From: Mactromeris polynyma | Lineage: Eukaryota; Mollusca; Bivalvia; Venerida; Mactridae | Assembly (NCBI GenBank): GCA_032209605.1 | Contig: JASFXZ010000009.1 | Span: 11,643,553-11,707,552 of the forward strand | Reading direction: 5' to 3' | Length of the DNA stretch: 64,000 bases | Shown: positions 49,753 to 62,460 of the stretch, in pieces | How the letters are laid out: each line of letters starts with the position of its first letter | Position numbering within the stretch: the first letter of the stretch is position 1 | Notes under the pieces: generated by a model | Database searches by the model: none | What the model was told of the DNA's origin: nothing | What the model saw: the letters and a program-made list of their open reading frames with translations, nothing else | Made by a program: the position numbers and the translations under genes

Positions 49753-49825
49753 GGATTCGTGAATTTGAAATCTTGATTCAGTGAATTTACGATTATGAAT
49801 TCACGATTTCGACTTCACGAATTCA
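49753..49825. repeat. Imperfect hairpin built on GAATTC-like words
   Basis: ATTCGTGAATTTGAAATC near 49754 pairs with GATTTCGACTTCACGAAT near 49807 at 16 of 18 positions. The loop repeats GAATTTACGATTATGAATTC-like words, so the stretch is both palindromic and loosely tandem. Confidence 0.7.
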
Positions 49826-51878
49826 AAATTTCTTAGGATAGAAATATTGAAGATCGCATGTTACCACCGGTCTTTCGGACTAGTGTGATCTGGTTCGATT
49901 TTTCACTTGACAAATCGCATTGTCCTAAATACATCATGTTCGAATTACTGACAATAACATGAACAGGCAATAAGGCAAAACACAACTGATCATGTTTAAA
50001 TATTAACTAGATCAGGAAACCTGCTATCGAGATCAGACATGACAAATGCATTATACAGTGCAGATTAAAATGTGTTTCCTTCCACCATTAAACATCGACA
50101 TTATCTCAATTAAATATGGACTCCAATCAATTTAGAACTTTGGAAAAAACGATCCATGTGATCTTTTTTTCAAGGGGTTCAAGCTTATGGTGTTCTTGTT
50201 GCTGTTTCTGCTACCTTTGCTCTTCCTGCCGTTTCGTTGCATTAATTGTTACATTTTGATTTTTTGATCATGTTTAGTAAAAATAACTTGGCGGTGTTGT
50301 TTGTTTTTATACACGGAAATTGTATCTAAATAAATATAGATAAATATATAAATGATGAGGAAATAAATAAGGGAGCGAGGAGGAGGGTTATCTGTTGTAG
50401 GGGTTAACTTGAAAATCACCTTCATGATACATAGAGGGGTGAGTTGAATTCGATTTCATCCTACAGCCAAGTAATATTGTTGTCGTTGTACCAGGACGTA
50501 AGTGAAATTGATATACCGGTAGTGATGTACGTGTTTTTGACAAGCAACATAAACATAACCTTCTTGATGATACATATAACGTAATAGAACATGATAATAA
50601 CTGCTTTAATTAACACGACGACGACACAAATGGTGAGGGTGATGATATTTTGCATCTGTATCATGATGAGGTTGTTGTCAATGATGCTGATGATGACATT
50701 TTCATGATCACATAATCTAGTCAGCGACTGTATACAAAACGTTTGTCAACTACCTCAAGGTGATGTGCGCATACCTGGGGCATCCGACGAGAGGTTTATA
50801 GTCTCATGGAACTGTACTCTGAGCGACTCCAATGTGTGTATGCAGGTTAGTGTTACAATAACCTGCAAAAAGATTGCGAATAACTTGGACGATGTCAGCG
50901 AAAAACAAGACCAATACAAATACCAGAAATTAAGCCAATGGTCAAACCTGCCAATAAAGGCTCAATGATTAACGCCAAACACAACCATATACTAGATGTA
51001 GAGAATAGCCAAAAATGCAGTGAACATACATAATTATATAAATATCTCTCACAGGAGACATTAAACAATAACAAGACCACATATAATTGGCAATGAAATG
51101 AGCCTTGAATGAAGCTCTCCCCATAATTCCATGACCAAGCGTCGGACGGACGTGTAAGTTAATAAATCATGTAAGGCATTATTAATCATTTTGGCAAGGA
51201 TTTGGTGCATACTGCAATCCTAAAGATGAAAAGTGTGGCCTGCAAATTCTAGCCACTTAGTGAAAACATTGTATCATTGATTGCAGCTTTGTGAACCTTA
51301 TGACAACAACAGACATGCGATTTTCAGTATGAGTTGTCTTAAGGGATTGCAGGAAGGTGGTTAACAACATGTATAAAGATAATAAGGAGTTACAATTTAA
51401 GCGTTTCTAATTAAATCAATTATTCAATGCCCGCAGATTGAGTCGTTTATTTTTTGCGTGGTTAATTTACATATATTACGATTAGTTTACTGCGCTCGCT
51501 TGGAATACATTCAAGGGTGATAGCTGTTCCGTGGTACGTGCTATAAGACTATGCATCTATATAAGAATGTGACAGTATTGGAACAATTTGTCTGGGAAAG
51601 CATAACAGCGTTATACTGATATCGTATAATGCTCTTTGCACGAACTGTAATGTTTGTGCTGGAAATTACGTTGTGTTCAGCAATCAGGGACAGTATGTAA
51701 TACACCGTCCATACATGTGTCATCTACTCCGTGTTGTTCTCTTACATTCGTAATATTAATTTCAACCAAAGGTAGAGAGTTTGTTATATAAAGACCGGCT
51801 TCTCTTGACGCTATATCTGAATTTGCAGATTTAATTCACACAAATTTATTCTCTCAACGCTTTATGTGGTTAATTTTA
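49826..51878. other. AT-rich spacer, no feature seen
   Basis: Low-complexity GATGATG at about 50640-50700. No gene recognised. Confidence 0.45.
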
Positions 51879-51949
51879 ATGTTTTTCTCCCCTAAAGATT
51901 GATGTTTTTCTCCCCTAAAGATTGATGTTTTTTCTCCCCTAAAGATTAA
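51879..51949. repeat. 23-bp tandem repeat, three units
   Basis: ATGTTTTTCTCCCCTAAAGA plus TTG repeats at 51879, 51902 and 51925, the third unit with one extra T. Confidence 0.9.
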
Positions 51950-53411
51950 TGTATACACCAAAATAAATAACCTAATCTTAAATGGAATCTTCAAGTGCTT
52001 TGTTCTATTTTTATGTTTGCAAATGTTCTTTAAAAATAAGAAGCAACTGTTTTCTTTACCGGGTTGCGCATTATATTGGCGAACGTTTTGCGAATAAACA
52101 ATTTATGATACATCGTATTTCATGTCATGTTCACTGTCAACTTCTTAATACAAGTTGATGCAAATAATTTACGGATTGGATAATTTAACGAATTGGCTAT
52201 AAAATAAAATTTCTCACATCTTAGACCTAACAGCTTTCTATTAAAGTAAATGCTATTACACAGTTGTCGTGAACATTTCTTAAACAATAAAAAGAAAATA
52301 AATCATGAACAAAAAGAATCTTCCCGTCTCAGCAAATCTGAACATTAATAGAAATAAGTTGATTAAGTAATCTTACTTTAAGAAATGTACTCAAGTTAGC
52401 CAATTTGCAGGTTGCATAAAATGATTATTTTCATTTGTCTCATTAATCAATTCTGAACTTACATTAAACAAGAATATTATCGTGTTGGAAATAATACAAT
52501 AGGATCTTACAATGATATGCAGCCCAACACAAGTCTAAATTTATACAATTTCAAAATCTAAAAAAAATATGAAAGTACGTAGTTATTTTATATGCATCAT
52601 ATCAAATACGATTTAAAGATCCAATAAGATTTGTGAATACTCAATAATTTAAATCAAAACATTCGTTTTGTTAAGAATATTTTCACATTTTAATATTCTA
52701 AAAAACTAAAGTACAACACACTTTTTTTTTCTCGTCAATTTTGAGAGTATTCAAATCTCTTATTTTGTCGACCAGTTAGATTAACCTAATTTCTAGTTGT
52801 TTTGTCTTTACATCGCCGTTTCCGATTTCGTGAGACATCCGCACATATAACATCCAAATCTGATCAAGTGATCATAGTATTCAATATTACCCTGGTATAA
52901 GTCATTGTTGTCGTAGCAGACGTAATCATTTCTTGCGCTGTGATAAATATTCTCATCGCGGACGGAAAGTCACGGAATATATCCGATTCGTTAATGTTAC
53001 GGAATTCGCAACAGAGTCAAATATTATCTATTTTTTCTAAAGACCATCTGAAGTCGTTCATCAGCATTATTTTCAAATCTGAAACAGAACTTACGGGTAG
53101 CCTTTAGCAAACGCGAGTTAAATTGTTATTTAAACAAATACACGTTAATTTTTTGCGGTTTAGAAAGAGAAAATAACTTTTAAAATTATTTCGAAGTCTT
53201 AATATGGTTTCGATTAAGGTGTGTTTCTGTTTAAACTGTTTGTAACCATCACGAGTTAACTAACGCGCAAGTTTGACATATAAATACACCGTAACCTTTA
53301 ACTGAAGGCAATGCGTCTTGAAAGTATACTTTATACCTTTTATTTCGTTAGGATTATTTATACATATGTAAGTGTATTGTTGTGTTGTCCAGTGCTGTAT
53401 TGTTCACGACC
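51950..53411. other. AT-rich spacer, no feature seen
   Basis: Nothing recognised. Confidence 0.5.
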
Positions 53412-53465
53412 GCACGGTCTTATGTATGTGGCGTTCCCTGTAGCAACTTATTCTCTCTCTTATAG
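53412..53465 (+). repeat. Dispersed family A, terminal fragment
   Basis: GCACGGTCTTATGTATGTGG, CGTTCCCTGTAGCAACTTAT, TCTCTCTCTTATAG: the cleanest copy of the constant end, with nothing of the rest. Confidence 0.82.
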
Positions 53466-54619
53466 TAAATGTTTTTTCATTTCATAAACCACGGATGGCA
53501 ATTTGTTTTCATGTTTGTTTGACTAGTATTAACCCCATTCGATAAGGCTTTCATTATCGATTTATCCGTTATATTCGGTATAGGGTGGGAAGGTTGTTTA
53601 AATCAAATTTTCAATTATGAACGGATTAATAGGTTGTATAGAGCACCCCTATAATCGATATTTAGGTAAACATGATAATGAAAGAAATAGCGAATTTTAG
53701 CTATACACTGTAATCATTATTTACACTCCAAATATCATATTAACACATATCAAACAATTTGATTAAGTCACAGAGCCACCGAAGCGCTGATATACTGTGG
53801 TCAATGTATTCCACTTAACACCATTGAGTATTTAGATCTAAGGTTTTGAGTGATGATAAACATGATAAATATGCCCTGCAAAGGCATAGGTCAAAAGCCT
53901 TGCTTTAATCCCATAATTACTGCCCCCATACCTTTTCATTGATCGTTAACCTACAACCAATAAAATGTCTGAAGGCATGAACAGTTGGCGAGATCTTGAG
54001 TACTGTGAATAATATCGTTAGTTCTTAAAAAATAAGGCGAGTGTACCTGTCAAATACCTTTGAAATATAGCCCGTAAAATTTATCACCCTGTATATTCCA
54101 CCAGCGGATATTGCGACCAGAGGGGATATGTATTCACGTCAAAGAAAGGGACGGTAAAACGTTTTTTTATTGGAATCTGAAGATGCCACATACTTAAATG
54201 TACTGTAATTTGATTTCCAGTTATCATTCGCTAATTTGATTTTGCGTGTTCACGGAAATCCACTAAATTTCGGTGAATTAACCGAAACCTTTTAGGATCT
54301 GGACTGACCACCAATTGTAACATCTCGGCATTTTTTTTGTTGCGCAACAAATATTTCTTGTTTTTATGTGTTATGCAAGGACATTTTCAAATGGACAAAG
54401 TTGATATTTGTATAATTATGATAATATTGATCTATGATTGGGTAATAAATTCTAAATTGTAGCGGGGCTTTAATGGAAAAAGAAGCTAATGTGAATCAAT
54501 AAATAAATCATAAAAACGTCAACGAGAAGCTCACAAGTATGAAACGTCTAGAACAGCAGTTTCGGTGTAATCAAATGATGCACGTCACATGTTCTGCTCT
54601 GTTACAGTGCCATAGACCA
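53466..54619. other. AT-rich spacer, no feature seen
   Basis: Nothing recognised. Confidence 0.5.
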
Positions 54620-54834
54620 ATATTCAGAAACGCTGCACCACTCACACGCACTGAGATAATCAGGTTTTAATTACCTAAAGGCCCGTGTATTTGAGTGCGA
54701 CTCGGCACTAACTAGAAATTGGTAAAGGTAAAAGTGTAGCTGAAGTACACTCAAATCAGTGAGGATTTCTCGAGCGGATGTTTCGACCACTTGCCAGTGA
54801 CTCCAGCTACACTCAAGTGTCGTTTGTGAATATA
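54620..54834. repeat. Dispersed family D, copy 3, with inverted ends
   Basis: The left end ATATTCAGAAACG (about 54620) pairs with the right end CGTTTGTGAATATAG (to about 54834). The interior includes GGATTTCTCGAGCGGATGTT and CTCCAGCTACACTCAAGTGT, shared with 45560-45735. This suggests the family is a small inverted-repeat DNA element. Confidence 0.7.
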
Positions 54835-57079
54835 GATTTAGGAAATTGATGTTAAATTAAGCATATTAACAGTATTTCTGTGTTTTTTTTATTTAATTAA
54901 ACAACGGATATTCTCATTTATATTCATGGATTGGCCACTCATATAAATATTGCTACTAAATCTCATCTAATAGTATGATTCTTCAGACGTTTAAAATTAA
55001 TGCTTATTATTTTGAGTTTGTCATATCAGTTCTGACATTTCAGTTTTCTTACCACAATATAAATAAAACAATTAAGATTAACATCTGTTATATGGAACAG
55101 ATGGCAAAACATTACTTTTATTCGTCGTCTCTTGTTTCGAGTCATGAACAAGGGGCTATGCACATTTTGGAGTGAATGAATATAATATTTTCATAGACTG
55201 GCAGTAACAAAGTGAAGAAGTACTTGCAGATTAAATACTTTTTAACAAATATATAACCAACAACATGTTACTTACGTTTTATAATTTATTAACAAAAATC
55301 TTATTACAGAGCATATAGATAATGTCATAATTTCCTTCTGTTGATGAGTCAAGCTGCGTTAAGCTTTTAATTCTAAATTTCCTTTTAAATCATTAAAATG
55401 AGAATGTTGTTCAGGAAAGTTTGTTACTTAAGAGAGGGCTACTCTGGAGAAGTTGAAATGTTGTCAGAATAATTAATAACAAATGCTAAAATTACTATAA
55501 GACCTGTGTCCGGAACGTCATTGTAATTAAATTCATATGATCCAATCAACGATGCTATCGTTTAACTTAACGTGATGCATATTATTATTCCATCACAAAA
55601 ACGACAAAGTATTTGAAATATGTTTTAACTATTTATTCATTAACGTATGGCGATATTTTGTCAATGGCTGGTGAAATAGATATAATTATAATAGCATTTA
55701 ATTGTTTAGGTGTAAGTTACATGTATGTCCTGGCATCGGCCACATACTGTTATGATAGAATACGCCTAAACACACGGCAAATTGTAGCATCAATAAAAAT
55801 AACAAACGACATGAAAACAACTAAGAAAAATCAGCTCTGACAACAGCCGCTGAAAAATGTCTTGGACTTTTTAGATAACCGCACGGTATTGTGGTCTATA
55901 AACACGATCCTCCATGAATTATCAACACCAAAAACATGGAAATGCATCGTCTATTTGCTTTCCAACCATGACGAGAGTCGTCTAAGTGTCTCTACGTGAC
56001 TATAACATGGACGGATGACATCAAAACGTTGCTATTCTGCAAAATTCAAAAGAAACTTTCGGCAGCAAACAATATTTCTGGGAAGGTGGGTGGGCTTTTT
56101 AGTTTTTCCGTTAAATTATACGATTAAGATGACGTGTTACCTTGGGGCTTGCTGCTCGAAGAAAGAAAGATTCCAAGCTGTGCAGCCTCTTATATAGCGT
56201 GCTAAATATAGCTCGCTGGATAATAACCAATCGTCGCGTAGTATTGATTTACCTCGTTTCTGGATGGAATAAATAATTTAACCTTGAGCGATTAAACTCG
56301 GTAGTATTATGTACCTGCACTTATGTTGCTTTTATAATGCTGCAATTGTGAATACATGCACATCATTGATCGCTATGAATTTATAAACAACAGCTGTTAC
56401 ATTTGATTTTGTGCATGAATAATTTCTATTTCAATCAATATTGATGCTGAGAATCACGCAATGATGTTATGATATTTATACTTATAAAAAATAAGTTTCA
56501 AATTTAGTCACTTCGGAACAATTTTAAGTCACCATGCTCAACTATAGAAAAACTTAAAATAAACAGACACAGTCAAATATTTTTGCGGCGTCCTAGATGC
56601 TTGCATCCATGTTAAATATAAATATATGTTTTTTTATAAAAAATAGTGTTCGCCGAAAACATGCTTAATTCTTCCCATCATCCTTTTCTTAAACCATTTT
56701 ATTCGGTGTAGCTTTCAACAGTTGGCGAAAATGGAAGAGGGTCTGTTCCTAAAATGAAGGTTTCATTATGTTGATTGAAAATTATTCAACTTTATGTTTA
56801 TACATTCCATATTTTTATGATACCTGATACACAAGTTTATAGTTGTATCAGAATTTACATTGCTCATTTTAGGTGTTTCATGTTATATGTTGTTCCAATA
56901 AAAAATCATAAAAGCCATTACCTGTATTTCTTAACGTGTTCAAACCGAATGTACTTTTTAATTGATTATCGACAAGTCAATTTTATTATTAAAAATGTAC
57001 GGAATTGGTTTACACACACGCTACTTGTTGGATTGCGCATGGTGGTACAGTATTCATTCAATCACTACGTCTACAATGA
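54835..57079. other. AT-rich spacer, no feature seen
   Basis: Several short open frames, none recognised. Confidence 0.45.
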
Positions 57080-57210
57080 TTGTCACAACTCCAGTGAATC
57101 AAGTGTGAGAGCGGTTTGTGAATACCAAATGTTCGACCACCACTCCAGTTACACTCAAGCGTCACTAAGGCGAGTATGAGTGGAGTGTAGGTTTCTGAAT
57201 ACGGGCTTAT
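57080..57210 (+). repeat. Dispersed family D, copy 4
   Basis: AACTCCAGTGAATCAAGTGT, GTTCGACCACCACTCCAGTT, ACACTCAAGCGTCACTAAGG and TGAGTGGAGTGTAGGTTTCT then GAATACGGGC. It combines blocks of copy 2 with the ACACTCAAG block of copies 1 and 3, joining them into one family. Confidence 0.72.
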
Positions 57211-57675
57211 ATAGATACTGCACACACAGGGCTTTGTATTCGCCTATGGGTAGATCGACGGGCTTTGTTCATGTGACATACATTAATACCTGCTCATGAA
57301 AACTAATATCTTAGGTATGTCAATTCAGGGAACATTTTAGCCATGGTCGTGAGAAATACCCGAAAGCATATCAAAGAATCATCCATAATGCCTGCTCATA
57401 ATAGTAGGAAGAACCAGCCGAAAAAATACAATGTCATGAAAGCAAAGATAAACAACCGATTGGCGTGATATTAACCTTCGAACTGAGCATTATAGGAGAG
57501 CATATAGGAGAGCATAATTCTTTAATAGCAAATACACCAACACTATATCCGACAAAACTATCGTATGTATCACAATTTCTTTGTGTAAGAATGTTGATTG
57601 CTTTATTCCAGATTTTTACTCCCAAAGAGTTATATGACCATTGTGCCTTGTAAATTCACATTATCGGGATATATA
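57211..57675. other. AT-rich spacer, no feature seen
   Basis: Nothing recognised. Confidence 0.5.
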
Positions 57676-57930
57676 CAGTACTGTTAGATTGACCGGGAAC
57701 TGGTACATACACTTTTAGGTCTGGTTCCTTAATTTAGGTAAGAACTGCACTATTGCGTAAAACTGCAACAGCAGTTTCATTTACTTTTCTATCAATACAC
57801 AATTGCGATTATTTTCTCTACCAAACGCATGGAAAAGCACGAACAACTATTCACACCCGTTTTGAAATTAGTTGGACCATGTAATGTATTCAGCATTCAC
57901 GGTTAATAAAACAGCACTATACATGGCTAT
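57676..57930 (+). repeat. Second copy of the inverted-arm element's spacer and right arm
   Basis: CTGTTAGATTGACCGGGAAC, TTAATTTAGGTAAG, ACTTTTCTATCAATACACAA, TTTTGAAATTAGTTGG and CATTCACGGTTAATAAAACA follow the order of 39928-40140. A matching left arm is not visible here. Confidence 0.68.
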
Positions 57931-58084
57931 TAAGTAGTCTTGGTTTGTCCGAGTAATCCCATAAAATAAATGTAATCTAATCTAGCTATCATTTATTACA
58001 CTTGCTCTTGTTTCGCTTGTCTCGTTCATTTAGAAACCAACATTATTATTTGTTTTACTGTTGTTTAGTTCCTTTTTTCGGCGC

Positions 58085-58215
58085 AGACGTATTAACATGT
58101 CTTCGCTATTAACATATCAGCGTTGTGTAAACCAATCAAATATAATGTTAACCACTAAACCAAATTCTCTTCAACCGAACAACGTTGGAAACCTTTTAGC
58201 TGATTGGTTAAATTT
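58085..58215. repeat. Dispersed family C, copy 2
   Basis: GCGTTGTGTAAACCAATCAA, CACTAAACCAAATTCTCTTC, GAACAACGTTGGAAACC and GATTGGTT parallel 42675-42840. Confidence 0.65.
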
Positions 58216-59230
58216 TCATTTAGGCCTATTAATTTGATTTCCAAGCATACACACATTAACTTGTTTATTGTTAGGGGTATTCTTCTTCCGAAGCAAAGGG
58301 AAAACCAGATGAACATAATATTGTTAGCCTTAACAACTTTATCTGAAAGTTGATATCAAGTATGTTTCCAGATTTATCTAGTGAGTAGTGTTGTTAGTCA
58401 ACCCCACGGGAAATTAAGAAGCCATTCTTGGTTTTATGTACTGGTCAGTCACGAACATATATATCGTTTTAATTGGATAAATCAATATGTTATTAACACG
58501 AAATGTGTGATTTAACGACTGAAACAATATATACTGATAAACAATATTGAAACAGACTATACAGTCTATGTCTAATCGCACTACGGATTTATTTTATCCA
58601 ATTTCCTATGAAGTGATCTCCCCTTACAAGTATCGGAGTTTCTGTAGTGTAGCCAAATTTAGTGACATTCCAACATTGCGCCGACCATCTGTTTTAAAGA
58701 TATTTCTGGTTTTGTTTCAGTGTTTTATTTCAGAGATTGTATCAACGTTAGGCGGTAAAGCGAACGAGCATTTCTAAAGTCGGGTGTTTTAATGTTCTAT
58801 AAAATGCTTCACATCGTCCAGACGCTATTTATAACGTACTTTTATGGCGTTTTGTGATAGTTTGTCGTAAAAAGCAGCATAGCTAATCAAACAAACTTCT
58901 GATAAAACCTAGCCTTTTTTGGCTTAATGGGAGTTGGAAAGTCAAGCCGACCTTGATAGGTTAACTATGCGACTCTGGTCGCTGATGCCAAACGAATATT
59001 GGAAAACAGAACTATCGTCGTCTCGTTCCTTCTAGTAAGAGTATTCAAACAGATCGCCACGGAAACTGTTATAGGTTTTGATAAGATAATATTATAGTTT
59101 ATTTTGGCGAAACAAATATGCTATCGGTTGAATACTTACGTAAAGTGAATGAGCGATGTTATGACATGTTATTGGAAGAAATCATTGTAACGCTTAAGTA
59201 TGGTCAATATGAACTGTTATTTTAAAATAT
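58216..59230. other. AT-rich spacer, no feature seen
   Basis: A 76-codon open frame at 58547-58777 is not recognised. Confidence 0.45.
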
Positions 59231-59330
59231 TATCATAATTATGCATAAGCAATTCTATCATAATTATGCATAAATAGTTTTATCATAATTATACATAATT
59301 AATTTTATCATAATTATGCAAACGATGTCT
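59231..59330. repeat. 25-bp tandem repeat, four units
   Basis: TATCATAATTATGCATAA begins at 59231, 59256, 59281 and 59306, an exact 25-bp period with decay in the last unit. Confidence 0.92.
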
Positions 59331-59460
59331 TGTCTTCGTGGAGCATGTATGGAAACACAAACTATGATAGCTATTGTTAGAATAAACAAATGAAAACTAA
59401 AATATTATGTTTAAGGAAGATAAATTAGCTGACTTTTGCATTATTATTATAGGTCTGTAA

Positions 59461-60126
59461 TGTAAAGCTGACTCTCGACTTAGGTGACGGTCAGATGAAA
59501 CCTGCGGGTTGTCCTGGATCCGTAGAACTTGGAAAGCCACACGGGCGTGTGGCCCAGTGAAGTCCGTACGAAATCACCCTCTTACGAGATTATGGTCACA
59601 TAAATACGGGTAGTCTACGGTTTCCCTGTTCGTTCTTTTAAAGGCCACGAGATCAAAAGAAACCATACGTGTATCTACGATGCTCCGCAATGTGCAGGTA
59701 ACGTAATGGCCCGTTACGTTAGGATGCCGTACGAGCTTCGGAACACCTGTACGATCAGGCATGAGGCCGTGTTAAGTCACTGCAGGCCCGACGAGACACG
59801 TTAGTGCACGTATATGTTCCTTTGGGTATCTACAAGCCAAACCTGACATGTCCCTCTTCTCTTAAAGACCCGAAATGTAGCTGTGAATGCGTGTACAAAT
59901 GCCTTTTGACTGATCACCTTTTAAAAAAACGCCGGTCCTTATATACCCACAAGGAACCCATACGAAACATATGTATGGTCTATACCAATTATTACCGTTC
60001 AGGGCGCATAGGACACACCAGTGCAGCGGGTGGGTAAGGGACCCACATGAACACCCGTAAGGACCCATTTAATCTCCTCTAACGGCCAATCGTAGGAACC
60101 CGTGTCTGAAAAGTGAGCATGTTACA
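59461..60126 (-). other. GC-richer island, possible solo LTR or unknown element
   Basis: The island is visibly richer in G, C and CpG than its surroundings. On the minus strand it can be bounded by TGTAACATGC (from 60126) and CATTACA (to about 59456-59461), a short TGTAA/TTACA inversion as at LTR ends. It holds a TATA/initiator-like pair (59908-59945) and two perfect hairpins: CCACACGGGCGTGTGG at 59537-59552, and an 8-bp stem TAACGTAA at 59699-59721. Against an LTR: no 5-bp target duplication, no primer-binding site, polypurine tract or poly-A signal found. Short open frames inside match nothing I know. Confidence 0.35.
59908..59945 (-). promoter_or_regulatory. TATA box and initiator-like pair on the minus strand
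   Basis: TATATAAGG occupies 59945-59937 and TCAGTC occupies 59913-59908. The A of the initiator-like word lies 34 nt downstream of the first T, close to the spacing of RNA polymerase II core promoters. The nearest ATG downstream is at 59762. This is a motif match only. Confidence 0.4.
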
Positions 60127-62460
60127 ACAATCGTTGAAATATCACGCGGTTTTGGTCCTGATGGGGCCGTTAAATAACCGAGAGCGTCAAGTGATATCAA
60201 TATTAATATTGTTAAAAACACAACTAGAACATTGAACGTGCAAGACAGAGTCACGCAATTCTGTGATAATGTCATTACCTTTTTACAAAGTGTTTTTTTC
60301 ATTATTGTTTAATGTAACAAAACACAGACTTGAATAGCATGGACCTTAGATTATGAATAATTTAACAACTGTCACATTTTACGAGTAGAGAACTGTCATT
60401 ACGACCAAAATTGTCGCACCATATCAATAACACGTGACTTGTTCGATGTAACACATTTATATTTTTTAAGCCAATAAAGCAGCATCATTATTAAGAGTGA
60501 CATATTAATGCACCGATGTTGATGAATTATAATCGTTTCATGTTGAATTGTGTGTGTGTGTTGCTGTTATGTCATACTGTTTTATATTTCTTGTTAAGCA
60601 TCCACGTTAGTTCGGGAAACCTAGCTACCTATTCGTTTCGAAAAGCCAGATTTTAGACTTTGTATAATTTCACATGTTTTAATTAGGTAAACGTGATAAA
60701 AATATAACTATACAACTTGTTTCTTAATAAAACATTAGAATTCTAACAGAAGAGTTGACTAGTTTCAACTCACTTTTTTAAAGCATGCCATATGACAAAA
60801 TATATACAAAAACATAGTTTTTACGTAAATACTAAATACCCATGACGATTATTTAGACTTACGAAATGTTGTTTGTTTGGCTGAAAGAGCTCAAAACCAA
60901 GGCGCATGGGTACCCTTAACAAAAATATAAAACGCCATGGACTTATTCTGGAATTCTTGAATAATACAGAATAGGTAACGTAGAAGGCATGTTTCTATAT
61001 AACTACAGACTATGAGGTGGTGTTATGCTTCTTCAAATTATCTACGGCCTTGTGTAAAGGGCAAGTAAATAAGATCTTCCTGCAACCTCTTATTAGTCTG
61101 TTTCGAGACCAATTTCGTTTTTTGGTAGTGCGCAATTAACCATTTCTGCTTACTGTGTGTGTGTATGCTATAGTATGTACATAATTGATGTTGTTTTCGT
61201 CAGATAGAAAAATGGGTAAAGCAAAATCGGCATTATATCTACAGATATCAACGTACGCAATTTGTTCATATTGTACTGTTGTCATATTGTAATGTGATTT
61301 GTCTAATGATGTGTTGCCGTCTTCACCACATATAAGCATTGTAAAGTTAATAATACATTTATTAAGTATTCGATACATTTTCTTAGACAGTGCATTCTCT
61401 GGAAATATGTTGCACTCAATTGCGCCACAATACGCTATGATCAGACATAATATTGCCACTTACCACCCATTTTGAAATAAACAATTCCTTTAACCATTTT
61501 TTATCTAGGAATGATAGCTGTATTAAGCTTTAGGTCATCAAACGCAAGACAAATATCATTTTTTAGACGCAAGATAATTGAGTCTGAATCGAGAGCTTCC
61601 GACACAAACTCCTTTATCTTAAGCCAACATCGAAAACTATCACGACTCTCTGCAAGTCTGTAAATTCCCTTGCTGACCTTAGGTATATTTATTTGTCTTG
61701 GATGGAATAACACTCAATGGGTCGATGGTTAAGATATGTCCGAAAGTGCACATACACCCAAAAAGCTAAAGGAGACAGGACAAATAATACATATGTGTAA
61801 ATCAACTGCAATGGCTAAAGGGATTCGAAACAAAGATGAATCATACTTGAAAATTGGACTACCGCCTTTGAACGGTAAAATGGCAAAAACGTTACTTGAG
61901 GTTTTGAATCATACTATTGCAAGACACTGGGGAAAAATCATGTAAGCAATGTCTTGGATGCAATAACAGGTTGTTATAATACAGGCTGTGTTGGACTCAA
62001 ATATAATAATATCATTATGGTCTGCGGGACGATTTCTCACTATGATATTGATGCTGCAAAAGTAATAGTTTTCTAAATTTGTGTTGATCAAATGGTTGCC
62101 ATACATACATATATAGAATACAACAGATTAAAATAACCCGACGTAATTAACTAAACAACGCCTTGTAAATAAATGTAGTTCACCATGTTGAATTGCTGAT
62201 TGAAATACTACCCAATGACGTATTTATCGGTTGTCGGGGAAAGTTATTGGAACACTTTATATTCATGTTGTTATCAACATTCTACTTGGATTCACATCAA
62301 AATTGAAGTAGATTCTAGACTATTTAAGATCAATATGTTCACAATAGCGTTATTTAGCAGTGCCACGAAAACAACATGTCGCTTAAACATAGCATAGGCC
62401 TACAACTAATGTAACAACTGAGCCGTATGTAGCCTGAATTTTACTTGATATGTATTAAAT
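60127..62460. other. AT-rich stretch with two unexplained minus-strand open frames
   Basis: 61459-61136 (107 codons, GTG-initiated, hydrophobic N-terminus AILCLIIAYCGAIEC) and 61713-61501 (70 codons, starting directly after a stop) have protein-like composition. They lack an ATG start, known homology or clear paired splice sites. I do not annotate them as genes. Confidence 0.35.

Noticed and set aside
61136..61459. 107-codon minus frame as a secreted protein with a signal peptide
   Set aside because: No ATG, a stop immediately upstream and no recognised domain. The hydrophobic start may be chance.
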